Below, piece after piece: positions 11,708 to 23,747 of a stretch of DNA of 64,000 bases. Numbering within the stretch: position 1 is the first letter of the stretch; every line of letters starts with the position of its first letter. Source of the DNA: Ornithodoros turicata (Eukaryota > Arthropoda > Arachnida > Ixodida > Argasidae); NCBI RefSeq assembly GCF_037126465.1, contig NC_088202.1:101711962-101775961 (forward strand). The letters are read 5' to 3'. Made by a program: the position numbers and the translations under genes. Below the pieces are notes generated by a model. The model did no database searches, was not told the origin of the DNA, and saw only the letters and a list, made by a program, of their open reading frames with translations.

Positions 11708-12739
11708 TTCCTTACCGGTTAACTGGATTTTCTACCCTTTTAAGTATGAAAAAGAGGTGGATAAGAGTGATTACATAATTCATTTGCCGCAAAATGAAGC
11801 GCTGTCAAGTGGTCCCGCTTTGCCTCTGCAGAAGTCGTCAAATCAAGAATAGATCAGCTGTTTAGAGGTCCAATACAGACTTCAAACGATTAAGCTGTGA
11901 AGCGTACCAAGTGAGAGATCGCACCGTAGGCAAGAACGTGACGCACGCTGAAATGGGATACGAGTTGTAACTAGATACTATGTATATTAATATGAATTCG
12001 GTTGGCTAATTGTTTCACCACGCATTCTGTAAGGTATTATTACGTGTACAGAAGTAGACACCTAATAACATCTTGTTGCTGTCGTCACATGCAAGGCAAA
12101 CAGCTAATGTGGCAAGTGGACATCTTTCTGATTCTGTTCTCCTTGTCTCTGTCGTCCTTGTCTCGCAACTCATTAAACTCGAGCAAACGCTACCGTCGTC
12201 GCAATTACACCGGCTACCGTGCGTGCTGTTACTATGTTCCAGGAAATCTTGATTGTGGTGCAGTCTGCGGTCAGTTATTTTTGTTATTACCGCTATTACC
12301 GAACTAGTAATACTAGTTGTTATAGTTTTCGTGAAAAGCACAGTGTAATTTGGGCAGTTACTTGTGTAATTGGATAATTATGTTAATAAAATATTCTGAA
12401 CGGCACACTAGCCCATTCCTATACAGGGCTATCGGTGAGTAAGAACCGAACTGCATTTCGCGCACAGACTTCTTTGGATCATATTTGATTTCGACAGCGC
12501 GTAATGAGTTATTGGCAAGAGCTATGACAGAAGTCGTGTACTCGGAATATCGGCAGGGAAGTGAAACCACGTTATCACAAACGATAAGCGTACGAATATG
12601 CTCTGGTTAACTATGAGTCTATGACTTGCGTAATTGCGGTCATTGCTATACTTTGCATCGCAGTCGCTAATACGCGATAACTATTTTCTACTGGAAGGCA
12701 AATGGAGCAAATAAGGGTCCTTTGAGCTACCAGATAATA
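11708..12739. other. No gene seen
   Basis: No recognisable gene or RNA. Overlapping short frames on both strands at 12000-12340 lack motifs and look like chance. Confidence 0.45.
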
Positions 12740-12881
12740 GAGTGTTGGTAGACCATTGATAAGGTCACCTTGAAGATAACGTACCTACCGGAACTAATGA
12801 CAGCGTGCATGACTCAGAACCTTATTCGTTGATTGGGTACGGTACTTCGGACGCCACGTTATCAACGGTCTACTAACACTC
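12740..12881. mobile_element. Small TIR element, GAGTGTTRGTAGACC ends
   Basis: GAGTGTTGGTAGACCATTGA at the left matches the inverse of the right end (GAGTGTTAGTAGACCGTTGA), with about 24 of 27 bases paired. Length 142 bp with no ORF. The target duplication is not clear. Confidence 0.65.
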
Positions 12882-13036
12882 ACTACTGAGAGCATTGGCA
12901 ACGTCTTCCTCAAACGAACACAAGTGCATAGGATATTGTTGGCGTACGCAATCAAAGTGCTAAAACCAGGAAGCGCAAATTTCGGTTGGCCAGGTTTGCG
13001 ATAGCTGCATAGGACGCAAGTTAGAGCTGGCCACGA

Positions 13037-13239
13037 ACTCTAAAAACAAAACCTCACCGCATAATTAACACGCTGAAGGCTAGGACGAACGCTCTTTTGT
13101 GACAAGTATCATAACTATAAACGTGTCACGAAAGGTGTATGCTTCCCGTTCTGAACAAACCAGGGGAGAGAGAACGATGCCGTTCGGGGTTCTGGTTGGC
13201 TAGGAGCGTGCTATGCGGTAAATATCCGTGTTACGAGTG
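13037..13239. mobile_element. Hairpin MITE family A, copy 1
   Basis: Family A has long inverted arms starting near CACTCTTAGAAATGAACTTC, then ACCGCATAGCACGCT, CCTAGCCAACC and GAATGATATCG, meeting at GGCGTACGCCTTTTTTGTGA around a short loop. This copy shows the arms as ACTCTAAAAAC...CCTCACCGCATAA...CACGCTGAAGGC and GGTTGGCTAGGAGCGTGCTA with TGCGGTAAAT, and is diverged. Eight copies are in this window. Non-coding; short ORFs inside are by-products. Confidence 0.8.
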
Positions 13240-14039
13240 TAACAACGTGAACGATGCTGTTTTGTCGGTACGTACGATATGTACATGCACTTGAAATCCC
13301 ATAAAAGGAAAGGTAGACACCTGTTGCGTTGGTTATCTAATTACGAGTAGAACGTACTCTAGCACCTAGCATTGCTGAACTGGCATGACATAGACCTTGA
13401 GTTCTTTCTATGTCTGGTAGCAAGACGTCAGTTGTCTTGTGTTTGCTATTCTTCTATCTTATCACAGTTGGGCGTTACCTTACGTATGCATATTTTTCGT
13501 TTTTGTTGATGGTCCTATGCTAGCATTGACAACGTATTTCTTTGAATTTTACACAAACGAACGGGAAAGCAACAAGTCTATTTTAGTAGCAATATCGAAA
13601 AGGTGAAGGTACTTTCGGTTTAGCGGAATCGCATAGCGCAGGCGTGCAGCTGGCATTCTGACGTGGCTGGCGTGTATGCTGTACCAACAAGCATATCTGT
13701 AAATATGATCACAGCTCAACTGCGTTTTCAGGCGCTCTGGTACTTGTGCTTTGTGTCAGCTGAGGGATTGAGAGGGGGAAGAAGTTGGAGGAAATCCACA
13801 CGAGTACATACATAGAAACGTCCACCTTATCCATATGTACAATGTCCAATACTTTGGCTATAATCCCTCGCCGTATGTGTATAATATACTGTCACACACA
13901 AGAAGCTCGTTCCCCAGTATACAACAGATAATTACAACAACAGCAGCGAAAATGGCACTCGATAGTGATTCTCAACATTCCTAGCTTTCAAAGTGCAGGA
14001 TCCTGCACCACCGTGGCTGCCATTTTGACCATACTCCAA
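13240..14039. other. No gene seen
   Basis: Includes the second copy of the ACATATCTGTAAATATGATC-type word at 13689-13716. Nothing else recognised. Confidence 0.45.
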
Positions 14040-14261
14040 CACTCTAGAAACAGCAATTCACCGCATAGCACGCTGAAAGCCAACCACTGCACAGAATGAC
14101 ACCGTGATCACTACTGAGTTTTGGAAAGCGTGTGGCGTACACCTTTTTGTGACAGTTAACATGACTGCGTGTTACAAAAAGGCGTACGCCTCCCGTTTTC
14201 GAGAAATCAGAACGATCAGAACCAAGAGCGTGTGAAGCAGTGAAGATCCATTTCAAGAGTG
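14040..14261. mobile_element. Hairpin MITE family A, copy 2
   Basis: Left arm CACTCTAGAAACAGCAATTC then ACCGCATAGCACGCTGAAAG. The centre is CCTTTTTGTGACAGTTAACA and GTTACAAAAAGGCGTACGCC, and the right arm ends CATTTCAAGAGTG. Arms span almost the entire 222 bp. Confidence 0.88.
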
Positions 14262-17200
14262 AAGGGAACTCAACTCAACTGAACTCAATGGTGCTGGTGT
14301 CAGCTATGTTGGCGCTATAGCATTCACAATCCCTTAGCTCAAGCTTCGAAGAATAGCTAAGTCTCGTTGAGAGAACAACTTTGCGCTAGTAGCTGATGCA
14401 GCGCATGACAGAAGGTGGAATTTTGGCAACAAAGGACAAGGAAGTGTGTCATAGACCTCGAGGGATTGTCTGCAATACACATTCGTGGAGTCCAGTAAGC
14501 GGCTCAGGTGATGGCACCAGTAACTAGACGTTGACTTCACGTGGCGTTCCTTTTGATCACAGCCCAGAGCGGACAAGAACTTGCTGCACTGTTAGCGTAG
14601 AGCCTGCAAAGATAAATAAGAAAATAGTAGTCCAGCATCGTTGGTTGCGCTAATTCCGTTAGTTGCTATGTAGCCGAAACTACCGGTCGATTAGTACTTC
14701 CCACGCTCTTCACTGCTGGATGAAAAATGTTGACAATGACAAATAATTTGTACAAATATATTGTTTCGTAGATAGCTAATCCAGCGTGGATTTCGTGCTT
14801 TCCATGTAGGCAGCATATTCCTGAGTTCGGAGAGCAGACAACGGGGCAAAAACAAACAATGTACAGTACAAGACTTTCCATTCGGCAAACTCAGGGATGT
14901 GCTACCTGTATCAAACATGCACCAGCTCACGTTGTGGTATCTGAGGCAATGAAACACAGAATGACGAACTCAACATTTAACATTCGCAACGCCCAGTTGG
15001 CATACTCTGATCAAAGAAGATCCCGCTGCTGGTCATCAACCGCCATTCATAAATCGAAATACAAACCAGCATAATGCACATTACTTGTATAATATTTCCA
15101 AATGTATACTGAATACGCTCATGTGGCACCAGAAACGTTTATTGGTTTATTGCTCACGACAACTGCACTAAAAACGTGGTTATTTCCACATACTTTTCGC
15201 GAAAATGGCAAAGCTGCCGGTTTTGCCTCTCTCGACTGCCATATCGGTGCATCAGTGTGAACGCATATGCAATGGGGGAGACTAACGCCAGGGCAGAACC
15301 CTTTCTCATGGACTTTAGTAAGGCTATTCCCATAGGTCAGTGGCTGCAATGTGGCGCTCCCTTCGGGTCGACAAGCATGCGGAACCGCGTTTCGTTTACC
15401 ACACCCCCGTCAAGATTTTTGTAATGGACTCTGGAGTAACGAGGGAATATCTGTTTTGTCAACCGTAATAGAGGGACTTGTAGATCAGTCCAGCTTAGAG
15501 CGTAAGTTCTTATCTTAAAAGGAATAGAGAGATATCGATGCGATATAAAGCACTTGTGTGTCGCCCCGTCGTCAACTTATTCTGAGTATATGACCGTCTG
15601 ATTGTGGTGTATTTGTGTGAGTCTTCCGATGTCCCTTTAAAGGAACCTTGCAAACAAATAGAGGAATGTCAATTCTGTCATCCTGGTACAGCTACAGACG
15701 CATGAGCGTGATGTAAGCGGCGAAGGCAACGGAAGTGCATGAAGAACGCGTGTAGACGTTCCACGATGAAATGGAAGGGGATGCGCTTAACAGGAAGAGC
15801 TACTAATATAATTTTGTTTCGAGACGATACTTGAGCGGTGCCATCAGTGTCCATCGGCACACCCGGGCAAAGGGAACTTCCAAGAATGGTGGCCGTTTTA
15901 CGCTCGAATAAGATAACGTGTGGCGAAGAAAAGAAAAAAGGAGGATGAGGATAGAAAGAAGTACGCAGCTGGGAGAATCGAGGTGCATTAGGGTGCATGA
16001 TTTGCGAGGCGTGAAACACGACCAGCCAAGAGGTCGTGCCGTTTTACACAAAGTTGGTCCTATAAAGTAAGAAAAAGGGAGGGGGGGGGGGCGTACATTC
16101 GCTCGCTGTAAACTGACAGAAGCAATTATCTGGGGAAAGAGAAAGGAAAGGGAGGAAATGCTGATACGTTATGTTACAGTGAAATACGCTTGCTTTCACT
16201 TTCACAATAAGAGATTAAGTCTGGCCATCGTGGCCTCTTGTCTTCTTAAACAATAATGTAAACTTTACGATGCAGACAAATGCGGTTTATACGAACCGAA
16301 ACACTTTCTCCATTGCAGCATTCCTTTCCTGGGCTAGGCATAGGTTGAAGACAACCGCGTCGTCTGCTACGAATTCCCGCCATCTTTATGGCCACGCACA
16401 GCTCGCGATGCGCTCTCAAAAGTGTAGCTATATGCTTAGCTACACACTACATTTTGGCGCTGAGTAAATACATAGCAGAAGAGGCTTGAAAAAGTGGGCG
16501 AAATTGGTATACAGCATTCATACGTGGTAATCGTGGGCGTAAACATGGCGGCTTTGCGGCATTCGCTTCTAGAAAGGGTTGCTTCACCCTACACAGAGGG
16601 AGCTAGTATACTCAGGCACCCTGTCCTGGGCGATTAAGGAACGACACCTTGCACGGCTTCCACGAGAGACGTTAAATACGGTATGGCATGTTCTGAGATT
16701 TTCACGCACGCTAAAAGAGCAGTCAGGTGGGCAAAATTAATCAACAGACCGACCACTGTGGCGTCGCACGTGATCATAATTGTCTCGCGACGTAAAGCCA
16801 CGAAGCCACTACGAGGAATGCCCGCACGTTTTATCTGGTTAAACTGGACGGACGAAGGGCAGACAGGGATTTAGAGATGATTTTCTGAGCGCTTGACAAG
16901 CACTTTCTTTTCTTGTTCTTCTTTTTGTTTTACACTTTTGCCGAATGCGATATTCATCGTTGATTCTATCCCAGTTTCCCAAATATTTTTAACTCGATTC
17001 TCTCTGGGAGGCCAATGATTTTGATCCATGTTCCTAGAACTTCTGCCGAATTCAGGGACGACAGTAATCCAGTTGACGTGATTCAGATACTCAAATAAAT
17101 TTATAAATGTTCTGCTCTTAATTTAATCAGTTCTCTTGTAGCTTCACGTATAAAAATTACCAAAAATATTACAGAGTGATACTTCTCCGTAACACCTGAT

Positions 17201-17284
17201 ACGAAAATGCATCACGCTGGAACCAAATCTTCAGCGCCGTAGCATTTCTCGATCAAAACACTTTTCGTTTTCAAAACCTTCTTA
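14262..17284. other. Three kilobases with no gene recognised
   Basis: I find no exon, RNA gene or transposon end that I can support. There is a poly(G) run at about 16080-16092 and several overlapping short frames on both strands (for example near 15200-15420 and 15680-16050), none with a recognisable motif or splice context. Confidence 0.4.
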
Positions 17285-17683
17285 GTGAGATCACTCGGAA
17301 TATGCGCATATAAGCTATGGCATGAGAAAAACAGGCAGTACGTCTGCAAACGCGCACAAAGGCGGATGTTCTATCGGATACTTGAGTGCTTGAGCCAGTT
17401 TAAGTACCTGACTGGTCTGCCATTTACCATGCAGCGTGGGTCGCCTAGCCACCTGCTGTGGGCGTGTCCGAGCATTAGGAATCCCAACCTCGTGTTTCAA
17501 AAGTTTACTCGCGCAAAGCCTCGTCGAGGACTCGCCAAGAGTCGTTTCCGTACAACAAAGACTCCACTGTTCTTGCTGGACGCCGTGACTGAGGGCAGCG
17601 GCAGAGAGATTATGAAAACGCGTCTCGCTTTAATCCTGCGCAATCGTCTAATGGACTGGATGATTAGGCGTTCCTCATCCTAG
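17285..17683 (+). pseudogene. Possible LINE ORF2 C-terminal fragment
   Basis: An open frame of 132 codons contains 'SHLLWACPSIRNP', which resembles the HLLW-x-CP motif near the C-terminus of non-LTR retrotransposon proteins. It is followed by a basic stretch ('RAKPRRGLAKSRFR') and a terminal 'LALILRNRLMDWMIRR'. No RT core, RNase H or diagnostic tail is seen. It may instead be an unrelated ORF. Confidence 0.35.
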
Positions 17684-17939
17684 GTTCCTGGATTAATGTC
17701 TGGCGGAAACACTCATTCTCCCTGAAAGTAACGGCAAAGTGTGGTGTAGATGCCCAGGAGCTATCTCGGCGCTATCTCGGGTAAAGCTCAACTTGTGCCC
17801 ATGTATGCCGAGTAGAACTATCGTAAAAGGACCACTTCGAAAATCCATTTTCTGTTTAGAGGGGCATCTCGGAACAGCGAATCGCACAGCCGATGACTGT
17901 AACATATGCCACCCTCTCCTTATGTTTCGCAGAGACTTT

Positions 17940-18091
17940 TGTTGTGTCACTAGTGCCCTCCTCACGGCGCTGATAGGAAACTGCGAGAGCACCACGCCTA
18001 GAGTGTGCGCGTAGTGCGGGAGGCCGCCACGCACGTGAGCAAGAACTGCTCGTCATGAGTCCTCCCTTGTATGGTAATTGTATGCATTAAA
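17940..18091 (+). repeat. LTR-like segment (left) of a decayed Ty3/gypsy element
   Basis: This segment and 19889-20055 start TGTTGTGTCACTAG and share GCCCTC...ACGGCG, GAAACTGCGA, GTGAGCAAGAACTGCTCGTC and a GCATTAAAG end, in the same order. They lie on either side of an integrase remnant. That arrangement fits paired LTRs of about 150-165 bp with substantial divergence. The exact 3' boundary is uncertain. Confidence 0.7.
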
Positions 18092-18579
18092 GACCAACAG
18101 AAAATGTGATTACGAGATTCCAGTTCTGTGTAGCTGCAGAAGGGACCTCTTCGAGCATCTTTTGTGAGGGTAAAGGCTACTCTGGCCCTACCTTGCCCAA
18201 CTGAAGTAAGTTGTGCCATTGACGAATTAAAAGAGGTGGTCTGAACTTCGTGCCCTGCTTACCGCTCGACAGATACGGCCACATGCCCTTTCCTCCTTCC
18301 CAAACACCCTTGACACTTGGTAGCATGATGACATTAGCCGTCGTTTCTTGGTTTGTTCTCTCGTGAAGTGGGTGCCAGAGACCGCTTCGACCAGACGCAC
18401 CTTTGGCGTGACGGAGAAAGCTTACGTGGTATTTTTGGAAGTCCGCACACACACAGAGACATACATACATACACACGCGTAACAGAGAATTGTACCCATT
18501 GGTATTCGTCACCTCATGTCAGCGTCGACAACCTCACTATTGAACACTTTTATCTAATCCTAATAATCAAATAGTTAAA

Positions 18580-18707
18580 AAGAATCAATTTTAATTAATA
18601 AACTAATTAGGAAACCAGAAATATGCTGAATATCTTGCAAGGCTAGCAACATTATGCAGACGGCCTCGTTTCAGTGCGATGCGCAGTTTTGATGAAATGA
18701 AACACCC
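18580..18707 (-). mobile_element. TIR-element end, inverse of TATACAGGGTGTTTC
   Basis: GAAACACCCTGTATA is the inverse of an ACAGGGTGT-type terminus like those at 22309 and 24554. The rest of the element is not identified; it interrupts the 5' internal region of the decayed LTR element. Confidence 0.45.
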
Positions 18708-18810
18708 TGTATACGCTTGTTGAAGCTTTTGACTACGTTAAGGGTTGAACTCTTGAGAGATCGAATAGTGGTTGGAGTGCGAAACCACAGACGCTCGTCA
18801 CGGACTATAA

Positions 18811-19560
18811 ATGGAATGTGTCTTAACTCTCGAGAAGGCAGTGGCATTAGACAAACAGACTGTGGAACTGTGTCCAAGCTGCGTGGATGGAAGGCAGCAA
18901 AGAAGTGAACCATTAATACCAAAACCATTCCTGGAAACACCATGGCAAAAGATTGCAATGGATTTGTTCAGTGTCAGATGGAAATGCTATCTTTTAGTCA
19001 CAGACTTCTATTCCAGTTACTTTTAAGTCGCATTGCAGGAGCCAGCGGTCAGAGACTGTCATCATCAAAGTCAAGTCAGTATGTGCCAGGCATGGCATAC
19101 CGGTAACTGCGCAGAGACAACGGACCACAGTTTTAGGGTTGCATTTAAACAATTTGCAAACGACTTGGGGTTTTCTCACGAGACCTCTAGTCCTCGTTAT
19201 GCTCTTTGTGGAAACAGCAGTCAAGATCGCAAAGATGAAATTTAAGAAGTCATCAAACCCATATCTCGCTTTGGTTTCGTAGCGGGCTACACCATTAAGT
19301 AACGAATAAAGCACAGCGGAGCTTTTATTCAGTCGTCGCCTCAAGACCTCGTTACCTGTGTCTTGTGAACTCCTTGTACTACAAGTATCGGATCCAAACC
19401 ATGTCAAGGGTAAGGAGCAAAGTGCAAGAATGAAGCAACAGCTTCAGTATAACAGACGGCACAGTGTTAGATATCTGCCACAGTTAGTTCCAGGGCAGAA
19501 CGTATGGATCACTCACCTGAAACCCTATGGGAAAGTCGCAAACCTTTCGGTTAACGTCGT
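18811..19560 (+). pseudogene. Ty3/gypsy integrase remnant
   Basis: Translation in shifting frames shows integrase pieces. The zinc-finger end reads 'CPSCVDGRQQ', followed by 'ETPWQKIAMDLF' (first catalytic Asp), a segment with 'DHSFRVAFKQFANDLGFSHE' whose first-frame context holds an R-D-N-x-PQF-like second Asp region, 'VETAVKIAKMKFKKS' (catalytic Glu), and the C-terminal 'YNRRHSVRYLPQLVPGQNVW'. At least three frameshifts or stops break it (near 19023, 19240 and 19300). Reverse transcriptase, protease and gag are not found, so most of the internal region has been deleted. Confidence 0.85.
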
Positions 19561-19888
19561 TAGTCGGCTAGCCTTTCCCTTCTCTTTTTTTTTCTTCTTT
19601 GCGTTAAACATATTCCCCCCATGTGGACACACCGCGATCGTACTGGCTGAAAACAGGGCAAAGCATTTTACGGCGCAACAGAAAGTTCCTCATCCTCAGC
19701 TGTCAAGTCACTCCTGCTGATGCACAATTTCCATTGATATTCCACTGGAACAGCCAACAAACACTAGTGTGGCTCCAAGCACCATGCATGAATATGCACA
19801 GCTGGAACAGCCCTTCGTCCCCACCAATACATCTCGGGAAGATTCGGGAAGCCATGGCATTGCCTTGACTGTACAGAAGAGGGGGACA

Positions 19889-20055
19889 TGTTGTGTCACT
19901 AGCGCCCTCACGGCGGATACGAAACTGCGACTGCATCACGCCCAGAGTGCACGCGTAAGGCCGCCGGTAGGTACCCGCGGTAGGCCGCCGCACACGTGAG
20001 CAAGAACTGCTCGTCATGCGTCCTTCGATGTATGTTAACCGCACGCATTAAAGGG
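19889..20055 (+). repeat. LTR-like segment (right) of the decayed Ty3/gypsy element
   Basis: Begins TGTTGTGTCACTAGCGCCCT and carries the same GTGAGCAAGAACTGCTCGTC and GCATTAAAG words as 17940-18091, with an internal duplication around GGTAGG..CGGTAGGCCGCCG. Confidence 0.7.
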
Positions 20056-20439
20056 CTGAACAGCGTCAATGCCTCCAAGTGCTTTGGCATGGATTGAGTG
20101 AACATAGGTGAGACTGTGTCCTATCCTCCGAGGCAGAGATTAATATGTTCCAGTGCAATGAATAACGCTGCGCTACCTTCTAGTCATTACTGTCCTGCGA
20201 TAGAGCCAGAATGCCCTAAGGACGGCTAACCTCCGCATACAAGTAAAGTACAGCGGCCAGCGCTAAGACTAACGTCCGTGGATAATAACATCCGACCATT
20301 TTCGAGTCACGCACTAAAAGTCCTCTCCTGTACTTGCTTATGCCTTTGCACAGCCATGGTCGTAGCTAATGGTGGCCAGAATACAACAGTTGTAAAAACA
20401 TCGTGTTTTTAAACAAAAGGAGTAGGGGGGGGGGGGTCC
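20056..20439. other. No gene seen; poly(G) near 20426-20436
   Basis: Nothing recognised apart from a short G run. Confidence 0.45.
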
Positions 20440-20985
20440 CCGAAATCCACCATTAAGAATAAACGTTTAAGAATAAGACATTCAAGAATAATCCGCTTAA
20501 AAAATACACGGTTAAAAATATATCTCCTAAAATAAACCGCTTACTATCCCCGCTTAGAGATCACCGTTTAATAATCCACCATTAAAAATAAACTGTTTCA
20601 AAATCCCCTCACCATCTAGCACGGAGGCAGACAGATTGCAATTTGCGGCGGGTTAGCTCAGGTTAGTTTAGTTTAGTTTGGTTTGGTTTCGGTTAGTTTG
20701 GGATAGTTTAGGCTAGTTTGGTCCTGTGAGGTTAGTTTAAGCCCCTTGCTTGCAGTTCACCTTGATTTGGGCCATACCACATGACCCTAGCAACTAGGGT
20801 GGATTTGGGGGGATCCTGAAACGATTTATTTTTAACGATATATTCTTAATCGTGGATTCCTTAGCGTTTTTATTTAAAGGGGTTATTTGGGCGATTATTC
20901 TTGTGCGTTGATTTTTAAGCGTATATTCTGGGAGATATATTGTTAGCAGTGGGTACTTACGCGTTTATTTTTGAAAGATTATTTA
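20440..20985. mobile_element. Foldback-type element built from about 15-bp tandem repeats
   Basis: 20440-20615 is a run of about twelve degenerate units of the form AATCCACCATTAAGAAT / AAACGTTTAAGAAT / AATCCGCTTAAAAAAT. 20825-20985 is the same kind of run in the opposite orientation (TATTCTTAATCGTGGATT, TTTTAAGCGTATATTC). Between them lies a G/T-rich stretch of GGTTAGTTTA-type words (20645-20745). Tandem short repeats forming both inverted arms is the architecture of foldback (FB/TU-like) transposons. No transposase is present. Confidence 0.75.
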
Positions 20986-21022
20986 TAATGGTTTCAAACG
21001 GGATACACCAGTACTGCCAATA

Positions 21023-21165
21023 ACTTTTGCCGCATACTGGTAACATTCTTATTTCATTTCAATTGACGGAAAGTTAATTTCTTGAATTGAACTCCGAACT
21101 TTCCCAAGGCCAACCTAACGCGTTATTTTCTTTCTTTCTTTTTTGCGGAAATGGGTTCCCCGTGG
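21023..21165 (+). repeat. Dispersed repeat, inverted copy of 1-118
   Basis: Matches the window start in reverse complement, ending ATGGGTTCCCCGTG. The T-rich block at 21128-21143 is extra in this copy. It lies just outside the foldback arm and just before another hairpin MITE. Confidence 0.75.
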
Positions 21166-21251
21166 TCATTTTACTCAGTATAGCACATAATCCCACTCGT
21201 AATGCAATGGCAATTGCAGAAATATATTCTCCGAAAATCCGTGGAAATGAG

Positions 21252-21538
21252 CCCTTGGCTCAGCCTCTTTTTTGACGGGTAGTTCAAGCGCAAAGCTGCG
21301 AAGAAAGGAGGTCACATTGACACGCCACACGAGGGGGAAAGGTTCTCTACCTGTCAACGCTTCGGGTGACCTCATTTTTGATACGATAGCTCTGGTTCCC
21401 GCACTCACCGCGCGTGTTTGTTCCCTGGGTAAGGCTTGTAACCCTTCCCCCCTCGTGTGGCGTGTTGGCAATGTAATCACTTTTCTTCGCAGCTTTGCGC
21501 TCAAACTACCCGTCAAAAAAGAGGCGGAACCAAGAGCA
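21252..21538. mobile_element. Hairpin MITE with CCTCTTTTTTGACGGGTAG ends
   Basis: The left arm (GCCTCTTTTTTGACGGGTAG, then CGCAAAGCTGCGAAGAAA and ACGCCACACGAGGGGGAAA) pairs with the right arm (TTTCTTCGCAGCTTTGCGCT, CTACCCGTCAAAAAAGAGGC). Arms are about 90 bases around a loop of about 110 bases. Non-coding. Confidence 0.88.
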
Positions 21539-22308
21539 AAAGTGAAAATGAAAAAGTGAGACGTGACACAGGAGAATAACACGCTAACTGCCTTCAATGA
21601 ATACGCATGCGTCGTTGTTCACAAACTCCCGGAAGCAAACACCACTCGTTTCCTCGGAACTTCTTCAAAAGCCATACATGAAAGACTTGCTCATCAATAA
21701 CAACACAAGGTTTGTCTCAACAGAAGCCTTTATTGGAGCTCTCGCGAGGGCCGCTATGGAACCGGTAGGGATTCTTTAAAACAACAACAGCCATTCGAAG
21801 CAATTAAGCGGTAACGTAGTACGCTGCGTGGGAAATATCGACAAAATTCCGTTCCACTTGTGAGTGTGGGTTGACTAAAAATGTCGTTTTCATACCTTTG
21901 CTCAACTGCTATGCTCGTGTAGCTGGACAGGAGCAACGTCACCAGTGATGCAGTGGAGCATCAGAACGTGATTCATATCAGGACGAACAGATATAAAAAC
22001 AACAACTTTGTTTAAATCATAATAAGACGACGCGCACTCGCGGACACTACTTTCAAGATTTGGACTGATGGTGATGTGATAAAGAAAAAAGTGGGGATGC
22101 GAGTCGCGACAAGATCGAGCTGGCTACTCCAGGACACTTACACAGAAAATACAAACAGACGAACGAGTTAAAGTGATGCAGTTCAACATAACTAGGATTC
22201 GGATATTTGATTCCAAAGGGTGATCTGACTATACGGAATTCTGTTGAAATTTCGCTTTTCACCGAAAAAGTCAGCTATGTTATGCAAGCGAGGTCAGTAT
22301 AGCATATA
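21539..22308. other. No gene seen
   Basis: No recognised feature; a few short ORFs without motifs. Confidence 0.45.
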
Positions 22309-22975
22309 CAGGGTGCTTCTCAAGGGGTGGGCCAAAGTTTCCCCAGATTCATGATCCATTTTTTCTTTTGTAAAAATGGGTCGGTGGTTTAAATAAGAAC
22401 ATTGTAGAGTACAGCTCTGAGGTATCTAATTCGCAAAAATGGAAACCGCAACGATCTGATATGGTGCACAAAGACAGATGAAAAAAAGCAAAATTCTTGT
22501 GCATCTTGCGAAGTTCCGTTTGAGGCGCGGCCACTCTATGTCCCCCTTCCCGCTGTGCTCAATCTATGTTGATGCGCCTGCTGCCGGTCCGAGATGCGTG
22601 ATGCATCCCCGCTGAATGCACCAAAATTACCTAAACCTTATGTTCGTTGTCACGCTCAGAACTTACCATCTACAAAGTAAAGCGTAACAACGAAGAAATA
22701 GAAAGAAGCGCGACAGCGACACTTTTGTATGCAAAACAGAGTGGGGGGTGTACCACCAATTGAGGAACAGATAGCCAGCATTCTGAGGGCGGGACACAGC
22801 GAGTGGGAGACGAAAAAGCGGCACATGCAGGACGGAACTCCGCTGGACGCATGCAGATTTTGCTGTTTTGCCCCCTTCCATACTGCAGCACAGAAACTCG
22901 TTGCGGCTTCTGTTTTTGCAGATTTCAGACATCAGGGCTCTACTCTACAACTTTCTGGTTTAAACCACCAACTAA
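22309..22975. mobile_element. TIR element with CAGGGTGCTTCTC end
   Basis: It starts CAGGGTGCTTCTCAAGGGG after a TA (22307-22308). The inner left block GTGGTTTAAATAAGAACATT, GAGTACAGCTCTGAGG and GGAAACCGCAACG is matched inversely at 22890-22970 (CGTTGCGGCTTCTG, CAGGGCTCTACTCTAC, GGTTTAAACCACC). The far-right terminus appears lost. No transposase was recognised in about 670 bp. Confidence 0.7.
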
Positions 22976-23169
22976 TTGTTCGTAATTAAATTAATTATGA
23001 GAACTCATTAAGGCTGGCTCTGGCTGTTGAAAGTATTATGTTGAAGTAGGCATCGCATGCTATAGCGAAAACACGGCTTAACTGCGCTACTCTGGGGACA
23101 GGACCACTTCAGGTCCCCAATCTCTGCTTTGCCTTCTTCCCGAAAGGTCAAATGCAGGGTTACTTTGAG
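22976..23169. other. No gene seen
   Basis: Short unassigned spacer. Confidence 0.4.
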
Positions 23170-23344
23170 ATATGATAATTTTATGTATTTAGAAGCATTT
23201 ATAAAGTATTTACAAAAATAAATACAAAAAATCGTACTTAAATATATTTATAAATACATTTTTCAAGTCTGCATTTAAACGCAAAATATAAATACGTGCA
23301 TTTATATTTTAAATAGTATTTTAATCATAACGTACTTAAATACT
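23170..23344 (-). mobile_element. hAT-like end with TAAATAC words
   Basis: The block is saturated with TTTATAAA, AAATACA and ACTTAAATA variants and finishes GTACTTAAATACTG, whose inverse starts CAGTATTTAAGTAC. That is the form of hAT subterminal arrays. The partner end was not found nearby, so this is a truncated copy. Confidence 0.5.
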
Positions 23345-23747
23345 GCCCATCCGTGCCGCTGATATTGTGTGGTAGCACTCAGTCAAGAATGGGCGCGTTG
23401 AGCGGAGACTCCAGAGTCAAATGAGTCATGGGTCCCACTAAACGACCAGGCGCAGTTCCGGTGCGCGGTTAGACAGAGGCACTCCCTTTGGAGTGCAAAA
23501 GTCGCTACATAACCCGCCGAATAGTTCGCAAAAAGTATAGCAAAATGAAGACCACCTGATCTTGTGCTGAATTGACACCCCGTAGATATAATCTAAAAAG
23601 ACTGGCAAACGTTTTTATAGGCACAATGCACGGAAAGAAACCGGAAGAATTACGCCGATTTTTCAAAAATAGACCAAAAATGCGAATCGTAGCCCGAACT
23701 CGCACACATATCGCGGACACAGGGCGCTTTTTTAATCAGTCTGTGTT

